DNA from: Archaeoglobus sp.
GTDB lineage: Archaea > Halobacteriota > Archaeoglobi > Archaeoglobales > Archaeoglobaceae
Direction: 5' to 3'
Assembly (NCBI RefSeq): GCF_017656475.1
Contig: NZ_JACDNT010000005.1
Coordinates: forward strand, 18,496-82,495
DNA length: 64,000 nt
The position numbers and the translations under genes were made by a program. Position 1 is the first letter of the stretch. Every line of letters begins with the position of its first letter. This document shows, piece by piece, positions 57,975-64,000 of the stretch. The notes under the pieces are model-generated. The model was not told where the DNA came from. It ran no database searches and saw only the letters and a program-made list of their open reading frames with translations.

Positions 57975-58905
57975 GCCCGGCTTTTTCCATTAAATCGAGT
58001 GAAACGATGAACTCATCATGAGTCTCCCTCTTTGTTCCCACGATGAGGTAAAGCTTCCCGTCAATTTCCTCAACGTCCCCTCTCGCAAGAATTTTCTCCC
58101 TACTGAACGCCTGCCCGACGAAAGTGTGTGTGAAGCTCAAAATGGCTTCTATCTCAGGATGCTCTACCGGATAGTATCCCGGATAGTCGAAAACCAGCGA
58201 GTCGTCCCTTACAGTCGCTTCTATCTCCGCTTTCCCCCTTTTGATGCCAACCTCTTCAGGCACATCTCTTCCAATCTCATCGTAATCTCTGACGTAAAGG
58301 AGATCGAAGTACGTGCTTCCCAGAAACGCTCTGTGGTACTTCCGCCTCTCGTGCAGGATGAAGATTTCGTAAGGGAGTGGAATCTTCCTTTTTCGGTAGA
58401 TGAAGCCCCAGGTTGCGTCATCCGGCTCAGAAAGTTTCCCGGTTTCTATGCTTTTTCTTAACTTTTCTCTCGCCCTGAACCACCAATTGCCGTAAACGAT
58501 GAAGTCAACGTCAGAATCCTCACCTTCCAGCCCTATCAGCCTTGAGCCAGTTACGCCCATCTTGTCCTTCGGAATTTCGGAGAAGAAATCGACGATTTTT
58601 CTGACTTCGGACGATTTCATGGCGAATTCGAGCCTCTCTTCCGGTTTGTACACCTCCTCCACAACGCTGTACGGAAGTCTGAACACGCCAGAATTCAGGT
58701 ATTTTTTAGCGAGCGGAGAGCTTACAGCTTCGTCGTGAGAAAGCTTCTTGTATCTCTTTCCGTTAAGCTCCCTGTCTCCACTGCTGTCCGGAACGTATCT
58801 GAGAAAACTCTTTATCCTCTCTTCATTTCTGTATCCGACGACTGAGAAAAAGCATCCCTCGGCCTTTATGAAGTCCCTCAGTCGAACTGGCCTATCGACC
58901 TTCAT
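57922..58905 (-). CDS. Nucleotidyltransferase-like protein (archaeal, about 327 residues)
   Basis: The central part has GVTGSRLIGLEGEDSDVDFIVYG, a nucleotidyltransferase G-S...D-x-D motif. The N-terminal 110 residues form a separate module (RPVRLRDFIKAEGCFFSVVGYRNEERIKSFLRYVPD), and the C-terminus (ILARGDVEEIDGKLYLIVGTKRETHDEFI) is strand-rich. ATG at 58914 is an alternative start. I recognise it as a conserved archaeal family without a known function; it overlaps the zinc-finger gene upstream by 14 nt. Confidence 0.65.
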   Translation of the reverse strand: MKVDRPVRLRDFIKAEGCFFSVVGYRNEERIKSFLRYVPDSSGDRELNGKRYKKLSHDEAVSSPLAKKYLNSGVFRLPYSVVEEVYKPEERLEFAMKSSEVRKIVDFFSEIPKDKMGVTGSRLIGLEGEDSDVDFIVYGNWWFRAREKLRKSIETGKLSEPDDATWGFIYRKRKIPLPYEIFILHERRKYHRAFLGSTYFDLLYVRDYDEIGRDVPEEVGIKRGKAEIEATVRDDSLVFDYPGYYPVEHPEIEAILSFTHTFVGQAFSREKILARGDVEEIDGKLYLIVGTKRETHDEFIVSLDLMEKAGLMADFERWHQGLEVLPP

Positions 58906-59467
58906 ACTTTGCATAAATTCTTCTTATCTCCCTAGCCCTTGCTCTTTTACCTTCTCCCCTCAAAACACCGCCGGAAATCAGCTTGATTCTGTGTATCCTA
59001 AACCTTTTTCCGTTTATGTACAGAACTTCTCCCACCTCAAATTCTGTCTCACCATCAACAACCATCTTGTAGGGTGTTGTTACGCTCCTCTTGTGAAGGC
59101 TCATTCTGACCTCCACTTCTCCGACATCTCTGAGCCAGACAGTCTCTATCTCTCCAACCTTCCCACTCTCTGCCCTCTTGCCGTTCTTTAGCTCAATTGA
59201 TGTGATTTCACCTATTTTGTGACCTTCTTCAGTCTCTACGATGTATTCATCTCCCTTCTCAAGCTCGTCTCCCTCGTAGGCTTTTATCGAACCCCTGACC
59301 GACTCCGCTCCGCTGCTGATTATTGCCCTGACATCCACCTCCTTCTTGGGCAGATGCGTTGTGAAAGTTCCGCACTCCGTGCACCTGTAGAGGTGTTTCT
59401 CCTCCCTGATGAGTTCGTGAAGCGTTTCCTCACCGCAGGTGTCGCAGTATATGTACTCTCTTTTCAT
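58892..59467 (-). CDS. HVO_0476-type zinc finger protein
   Basis: The 191 residues start with a zinc ribbon (IYCDTCGEETLHELIREEKHLYRCTECGTFTTHLP) followed by three similar beta-rich stretches (GDEYIVETEEGHKIGEITSIELKNGKRA and others) like small OB or S1-type modules. This matches the archaeal HVO_0476 zinc-finger family, whose role is not known. It is in a leftward run after hjc and before the nucleotidyltransferase-like gene. Confidence 0.7.
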   Translation of the reverse strand: MKREYIYCDTCGEETLHELIREEKHLYRCTECGTFTTHLPKKEVDVRAIISSGAESVRGSIKAYEGDELEKGDEYIVETEEGHKIGEITSIELKNGKRAESGKVGEIETVWLRDVGEVEVRMSLHKRSVTTPYKMVVDGETEFEVGEVLYINGKRFRIHRIKLISGGVLRGEGKRARAREIRRIYAKYEGR

Positions 59468-59492
59468 CTTCCCACCTTAACTCACACAGAAG

Positions 59493-59903
59493 TTAAACTT
59501 TCTCTCCCAACCTGTCTTGAAAGAATTTGCCAGCGACCTCTTCAATGTCGAGACCGAGTGGGTAAATGCTATCGTCAATTTTGAAGTTCTTCTCCGTCCT
59601 CTCAAGCATTCTCACGGGAAAGAACTTCCACTTCTTCCTGGGAAGCTTCAGGGCAACGTATGCCTCAGCCCCGAAGTCGTCTGCGAAAGACACAAGTTTC
59701 TCCACTTCATCGTTGGAGAGGTAGAGGGGCAAATTTTTCCTCATCTTGACCTCTATAGCCAGATAGACTCTCCCGTTTCCCGCAATTATGTCCGGACAGG
59801 GAAAAGAAGAAACTCCACTACCCGCAACCCTGATTGCAGCCAGACCGACTTTCCAGAGTTCTGCTATCAAGTCCCTTTCAAACCTCGAACCCTTTGATTT
59901 CAT
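59493..59903 (-). CDS. hjc: Holliday junction resolvase Hjc
   Basis: The 136-residue protein begins KSKGSRFERDLIAELWKVGLAAIRVAGSGVSSFPCPDIIAGNGRVYLAIEVKMRKNLPLYLS, matching Hjc. The glutamate of FERDL, the PDI aspartate and the EVK pair form the nuclease site. It cuts four-way junctions during homologous recombination. It is the first gene of a short leftward run and is divergent from the DsrE-like gene, with about 42 bp between them. Confidence 0.92.
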   Translation of the reverse strand: MKSKGSRFERDLIAELWKVGLAAIRVAGSGVSSFPCPDIIAGNGRVYLAIEVKMRKNLPLYLSNDEVEKLVSFADDFGAEAYVALKLPRKKWKFFPVRMLERTEKNFKIDDSIYPLGLDIEEVAGKFFQDRLGEKV

Positions 59904-59945
59904 TCAACACCCACAATCTTTTTAAATTATTTATTAACTTTGCTT

Positions 59946-60275
59946 ATGTCGAAGCTGCTCGTAATAATTGCAAGCGGTAAGGAGGCAAAGGAGAAAGCTG
60001 TTGCTGGACTGCTTTTTGCGGCGAACTCAATGAAGTTTGGGTGGGCTGAAAAAGTCGAAATCGTGTTTTTTGGCCCCTCGCAAGACCTTCTTGCCGAGGA
60101 TGAGAGCTTTAGAGAGCTCGTAATTAACCAGCTTGGAGAGTACAAGCCTCTGGCCTGCAAGTTCGTTGCCGACAGCAAAGGGTATTCCGAAAAGCTCAGC
60201 TTCACAAGGCTTGAGTATGTAGGAGAAATTGTGAACAGGCTGATAGATGAAGGTTTCGCTCCCATGGTTTTCTAA
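59946..60275 (+). CDS. DsrE/DsrF-like protein
   Basis: The 109 residues from the ATG at 59946 (MSKLLVIIASGKEAKEKAVAGLLFAANSMKFGWAEKVEIVFFGPSQDLLAEDESF) have the strand-helix pattern and length of the DsrE family, whose members carry sulfur or bind small ligands. The sulfur-relay cysteine is not in the usual place; the only cysteine is in LACKF at about residue 77. In a sulfate reducer a sulfur role is possible but not shown. It meets the LeuC-like gene end to end. Confidence 0.6.
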   Translation: MSKLLVIIASGKEAKEKAVAGLLFAANSMKFGWAEKVEIVFFGPSQDLLAEDESFRELVINQLGEYKPLACKFVADSKGYSEKLSFTRLEYVGEIVNRLIDEGFAPMVF

Positions 60276-61532
60276 TCACTTAATTTTTCTTGGATCGGTT
60301 ATTTCACCGTATATCGCAGTTGCTGCAGCCACAGCAGGGTTCACAAGGTAAATCTTGCCCTCTGGGCTGCCCTGTCTCCCGATGAAGTTTCTGTTGGAAG
60401 TTGAAACACTGACCTCTCCGCTCGCAATCAGTCCAAAGCTCCCTCCCATACATGGCCCACAGCACGGTGCCTCAACTAGCGCTCCCGCATCGACGAATAT
60501 CTCAATCAACCCATCCTTCAGAGCCCTCTTGTACTCCCTCACACTTGCCGGGATGACGATTAACCTTACATTCGACGCAACCGTCTCCCCCTTCAGTATT
60601 TCAGCAGCAATCTTTAAATCCTCATATCTTCCGTTTGTGCAGGAGCCGATGAAGACCTGATCGACTCTTGTCCCTTCAACCTCGGAAATTCCAACAACAT
60701 TGTCAACCCTGTGCGGAGCGGCAACCTGAGGCTCCATTCCCGTCACGTCAAGTTCTACTTCTTGAAATGCAGCATCCTCATCGCTTTTCAGCGGCTCACC
60801 GTCATAAGGCCTGCCCATAGCCTTCAGATACTCGAGAGTTGTTTTATCTGGTTCAACAATCCCTGCCTTGCCTCCCATCTCGATTGCCATGTTGCACATC
60901 GTCAGCCTGTCAGCCATGCCGAGGTTCTCAACAACCTCTCCGGCATAAATGCAGGCCTTGTAGTTCGCTCCATCCGCTCCAACCATCCCTATCAGCTTCA
61001 GAACTATGTCTTTGCCGTAAACGTGTCTCTCAAGCTTTCCGTGAATGTTAAATTTAATGGACTCTGGCACCTTGAACCACAGCTTCCCCATCGCCAGAAC
61101 GAAGCCCATATCAGTCGAGCCGATTCCTGTGGCGAAGGCTCCAAGCGCACCATACATGCACGTGTGGCTGTCAGCACCAACAATCAGCATTCCCGGCTCA
61201 ACATGGTTTTCCACCATTATCTGGTGAGCTATACCACCTTTAACGTCGTAGTTCACAATTCCCTGCTCTTCGGCAAACTTTCTCAGCATTTTGTGGTTTT
61301 CCGCGGCATGAATACTGTCAGCAGGAACCTGATGGTCAAAAGCCATTATAACCTTCTTGTTGTCCCAAACTTTCGCGTTCTCCCCCAGAATTTCCCTGAA
61401 AGCTTTAATTGCAAGAGGAGCGGTGATGTCATGAATCATCGCGAGGTCGATGTCGGCCATTACAAACTCTCCGGCCTGTACCTCCTTGCCGCTTGCTCGT
61501 GAGAATATCTTTTCTACCAAGGTCTGAGCCAT
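60276..61532 (-). CDS. leuC: 3-isopropylmalate/homoaconitate dehydratase large subunit
   Basis: The 418 residues from the ATG at 61532 ([42 protein letters not shown]) match the archaeal LeuC/HacA group. The 4Fe-4S ligands are visible in [13 protein letters not shown] and [10 protein letters not shown], and [24 protein letters not shown] is intact. It isomerises isopropylmalate in leucine synthesis, or a homologous acid; archaeal members can be broad. The small subunit gene is not adjacent. Confidence 0.88.
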   Translation of the reverse strand: MAQTLVEKIFSRASGKEVQAGEFVMADIDLAMIHDITAPLAIKAFREILGENAKVWDNKKVIMAFDHQVPADSIHAAENHKMLRKFAEEQGIVNYDVKGGIAHQIMVENHVEPGMLIVGADSHTCMYGALGAFATGIGSTDMGFVLAMGKLWFKVPESIKFNIHGKLERHVYGKDIVLKLIGMVGADGANYKACIYAGEVVENLGMADRLTMCNMAIEMGGKAGIVEPDKTTLEYLKAMGRPYDGEPLKSDEDAAFQEVELDVTGMEPQVAAPHRVDNVVGISEVEGTRVDQVFIGSCTNGRYEDLKIAAEILKGETVASNVRLIVIPASVREYKRALKDGLIEIFVDAGALVEAPCCGPCMGGSFGLIASGEVSVSTSNRNFIGRQGSPEGKIYLVNPAVAAATAIYGEITDPRKIK

Positions 61533-61614
61533 GTTAAAGCCAACAGTGGGGGTGATAAAAAGTTTGCTGGTGGGCACAAGGTTTTTAAGCAGATTTGATC
61601 AGTAAGCTATCGAA

Positions 61615-61710
61615 CCCGCCTTAGCTCAGAGGTAGAGCGTGGGACTGTAGTCCGCCACTCCGCGGCAGGCGGAGATCCCATGGTCCCCGGTTCAAATCCG
61701 GGAGGCGGGA
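61615..61710 (+). tRNA. tRNA-Tyr (GTA) with intron
   Basis: The acceptor arms CCCGCCT and AGGCGGG, T-arm CCCGG-TTCAAAT-CCGGG and anticodon stem TGGGA/TCCCA are complete. The anticodon loop CTGTAG...A is interrupted after position 37 by a 24-nt intron at 61651-61674 that begins and ends with TCCGCC/GGCGGA pairing. The intron position is canonical (37/38) and would be removed by EndA. GTTTTTAAGC about 30 nt upstream is the promoter candidate. Confidence 0.93.
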
Positions 61711-61793
61711 CTTTCTCTTCTACTTCTAATCCCTCTCATAACTTTCAGCACGGCGTCGAATTTTATAAACCCTTTGTTTAGTTTTTTGGACTG

Positions 61794-62205
61794 ATGTTTG
61801 GTTATAACAAAGCCAGATTGTTTGGTGATGTAGAGGCTGTCAGAAGGGAGATTGAAAGCACTGAAGAGCTTCAAAAGTGGATGCAGAGATTGCCAGACTC
61901 TTGTCTTTCTCAGAGAGCTCATCAATGCAAAAAAGCTGGAGAAGGTTTACGTTGGTGTCAGGGATGAGAGGAAGGCCTTGAGGAATTCCAGACTGCTTGA
62001 CTTCCTGCAGGAGTTCGGCTTCGAGTCCGGAAAGCTGAAGCTGGAGTCCGACTCAGTTACACTCTTTCCTGTCCTGCTTGTCATGCTGATAGGCTTCGGC
62101 ATAGTGGTTGCCTACCGCTTGGGTGTTGATTATGCTCCGGTTTATGCCTTTTTCATTCTGATTTACTTTCTGAGAAGCAGTTTGTTCAGGGAGATGCGGA
62201 AATAA
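61794..62205 (+). CDS. Membrane protein of uncertain start, possibly frameshifted
   Basis: A long frame (TTG 61852 to 62205) encodes a soluble N-terminus with CRDC, then FLRELINAKKLEKVYVGVRDERKALRNSRLLDFLQEFG, and two membrane segments (LFPVLLVMLIGFGIVVAYRL and YAPVYAFFILIYFL). The promoter TTTTATAAAC at 61761-61770 is instead placed for the ATG at 61794, which opens a different frame (MFGYNKARLFGDVEAVRREIESTEELQKW). That frame overlaps the long one and stops shortly after. Either a weak TTG start or a frameshift joining the two must be invoked. Function unknown. Confidence 0.45.
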
Positions 62206-62288
62206 CCTTTAAACTCGATCTAGATTTACAAGAGTTGCAGGGGTATTTAATCCTTTTTTGAATTCAATTATAAAAATAGGAAAAAATT

Positions 62289-64000
62289 TTATTTATTTCT
62301 TATCTTTGCCCCCTCCTTTTCTTTGTTTATAACCTTCAGAACATCACTGCCCTCGAACCAGACCATATATCCGTGGTAAGCTACTCGTCCTTTGACGTAA
62401 AATAGGTGTTCGCCTTCATCAACTTCGATACTACTCTTGTTGAACCCTACCATTCTTTCCAGCAATCCATCTCCGTCACTGTCTACTATGTTTCCATCTG
62501 TTGCTTCGCTCTTAGCCCATCCCTGCTCTCCAATGTATGCGGAAATTGTTGTGTTGTTGTATTCCAGATAAACTGTTGAACCATTAATCTGAGTTACATT
62601 TCCCTCTTCAAGTTCGATGTAGCATAAGATCCACTTTACTTTGCTCTTCAGGTTGAGAGTATCCATTCCAAACTCAACAGTCGCATTGATTACTTTGACT
62701 TTCACATTTACAGAGTTGTAACCAACTCCACCGTCATCGTCAATTACTGTAACGTTTATTGTGTAAACTCCCTTGGTGTTGTAGGTGTGATTTGCCACGA
62801 TAGGTGAAACAGCGTTCGTAATGCTGTCAACAACGCCATCTCCCCAGTCTATTGTTGCTGTGTGAGCATCATCGCCAGGATCTGTGAATGCTGCATTGAT
62901 AATCAGTCCAGCTCCAGCGTAAACCTCATCGTCTGCTGTAATGTTAACGGATGGTGGTACATTAAGCACGGTAACATCTGCTGTGGCTTTGGTGGTGAGT
63001 TCTCCATCTGTAACTTCCAAAACGACTGTTCCTTGGTAGTCATCAACGTAGGCGTGACTAATGATTGGCTCATTAAGCCACTCAGTATCCCAAACGCCAT
63101 CGTTGTCGAAGTCCCAGCGATACTGCAATGAATCTCCATCTGGATCGTGGCTTAGGGATGCGTTAAATGTAATTTCTTCACCTTCGTTTGCCGTGTATGG
63201 TCCGCCAGCATTGGCAATTGGTGCATGTGTTGAAGAACTAGAATCAAACTCCTGGTACAACTCAAGATAGAATCCGCCTCTAGCAACAACTTTTATTCTG
63301 TCGCTTTGTGGTGTGTAGTAATAGAAGTAGTCATATAATCCACAGTAATTGTTTGGTCCATCAACACTTTTCTTCAATACCCACTGGCCGTTTACATATT
63401 CGTAAATGTCAAAATCTATATCGCCCAGCACACAACCGGGGCATGACGGACATTGATCACTCCTTAAAGCGAATTTGAGCTCTTTTCCGGGCGTTACATC
63501 GAAAACTTTCCAGTTTCCACAATTACCGTAGTTGAACCAATCTGCTGAATTCTCACCAGTGGATGGAAGAGCCTTTCCACCACTTGTGTAGCAGGTTGTA
63601 GTCGGAGCATCTACCGGCCATATTCTGTGGAACGTTTCCAGTCTAATGTCATCAAAATAGACAACATTAGTCCCACTATCCCGAAAGTTGCCAGTGCTCA
63701 ATCCAAACTTGGACAGCTTAACATGCCCCCACCTCTGATGGTCGAACTCTTTTGGTAATGCTGGAAGATCCTTGGCAATGAGTTTTTGGGCAAACCCCAA
63801 GTAAACGTCTGCTGTTTGGTTAACAAAGTCAATTTCGGCCCTGACTCTGTATGCTTTACCAAGTTCCCAAGTACCGATTTTAACAGAATACCCTCCACTC
63901 CAATCAACAACCCATTTAATGTCACCATTGCCAGCAAAACTAATGTAGTTTAGGGTCCTTACCAAATCACATCTCAGCCAACCTCTGCAGTACCCTCTTT
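62289..64000 (-). CDS. PKD-domain surface protein, 5' end outside window
   Basis: The leftward frame is open from the window edge to the stop at 62289 (about 570 residues seen). Two PKD-like domains are visible: APIANAGGPYTANEGEEITFNASLSHDPDGDSLQYRWDFDNDG and PSVNITADDEVYAGAGLIINAAFTDPGDDAHTATIDWGDG ... DDDGGVGYNSVNVKV. Before them lie a lectin/glucanase-like beta region with FDDIRLETFH and a module with paired cysteines (CPSCPGC). Asn-x-Thr/Ser sites suggest glycosylation. Probably an exported or cell-surface adhesion or carbohydrate-binding protein; the signal peptide is not in view. Confidence 0.75.
   Translation of the reverse strand, partial: RGYCRGWLRCDLVRTLNYISFAGNGDIKWVVDWSGGYSVKIGTWELGKAYRVRAEIDFVNQTADVYLGFAQKLIAKDLPALPKEFDHQRWGHVKLSKFGLSTGNFRDSGTNVVYFDDIRLETFHRIWPVDAPTTTCYTSGGKALPSTGENSADWFNYGNCGNWKVFDVTPGKELKFALRSDQCPSCPGCVLGDIDFDIYEYVNGQWVLKKSVDGPNNYCGLYDYFYYYTPQSDRIKVVARGGFYLELYQEFDSSSSTHAPIANAGGPYTANEGEEITFNASLSHDPDGDSLQYRWDFDNDGVWDTEWLNEPIISHAYVDDYQGTVVLEVTDGELTTKATADVTVLNVPPSVNITADDEVYAGAGLIINAAFTDPGDDAHTATIDWGDGVVDSITNAVSPIVANHTYNTKGVYTINVTVIDDDGGVGYNSVNVKVKVINATVEFGMDTLNLKSKVKWILCYIELEEGNVTQINGSTVYLEYNNTTISAYIGEQGWAKSEATDGNIVDSDGDGLLERMVGFNKSSIEVDEGEHLFYVKGRVAYHGYMVWFEGSDVLKVINKEKEGAKIRNK

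Overview
The window is a piece of a euryarchaeal chromosome, almost certainly Archaeoglobus (A. fulgidus or a very close relative). Archaeal markers include PAN, NMD3, Hjc, aMBF1, MfnA, an archaeal rRNA operon with bulge-helix-bulge processing sites, an intron-containing tRNA-Tyr, TATA-box promoters with near-leaderless starts, and an F420-type luciferase-like protein. The Archaeoglobus call comes from gene content and order as I remember them and from the CRISPR repeat type; no database was searched.

Layout. (1) 1-3033: a partial F420-dependent-type oxidoreductase, a ribbon-helix-helix-like protein, an actin-like ATPase and a divergent hypothetical gene. (2) 2998-10854: a leftward cluster of a metal-dependent alcohol dehydrogenase, TauE/SafE permease, 3-hydroxyacyl-CoA dehydrogenase, epimerase, ThDP enzyme, MFS transporter and phenylacetate-CoA-ligase-like enzyme; it looks catabolic, substrate unknown. 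(3) 10986-27716: a tRNA-Pro gene followed by a complete type I CRISPR-Cas locus. Rightward: cas6, an MNT/HEPN pair, cas8 (CXXC-CXXC), cas7, cas5, a HEPN-like gene and cas3. Leftward: cas4-cas1-cas2, then remnants of hepT-mntA and vapBC. A leader and an array of about 81 identical 30-nt repeats follow. (4) 27771-36870: riboflavin, molybdopterin, methanofuran and histidine enzymes, AK6-like kinase, S-adenosylhomocysteinase, an HdrD-like protein, FKBP isomerase and a CYTH protein. (5) 36871-41951: 16S, tRNA-Ala(CGC) and 23S, without an adjacent 5S. (6) 41952-64000: CARF-like regulator, ilvC, a metal ABC transporter with its regulator, heme export (ccmC plus a CcmD-like peptide), CutA, MBF1, PAN, hemA-hemB, Trm5, NMD3, Hsp20 with heat-shock operators, TPR, AMMECR1, ROK, Hjc, DsrE-like, LeuC-like, tRNA-Tyr and a PKD-domain surface protein running off the end.

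The most unusual feature is the CRISPR-Cas locus. Genes for at least three toxin-antitoxin modules, plus a fourth HEPN-like protein, lie between the cas genes. In each case the toxin-side gene is damaged (frameshift, lost start or truncation) while every cas gene is intact. In the array, two spacers are exact reverse complements over their first 20 nt. Their mutual flanks imply a 5'-CCN PAM with no external data.
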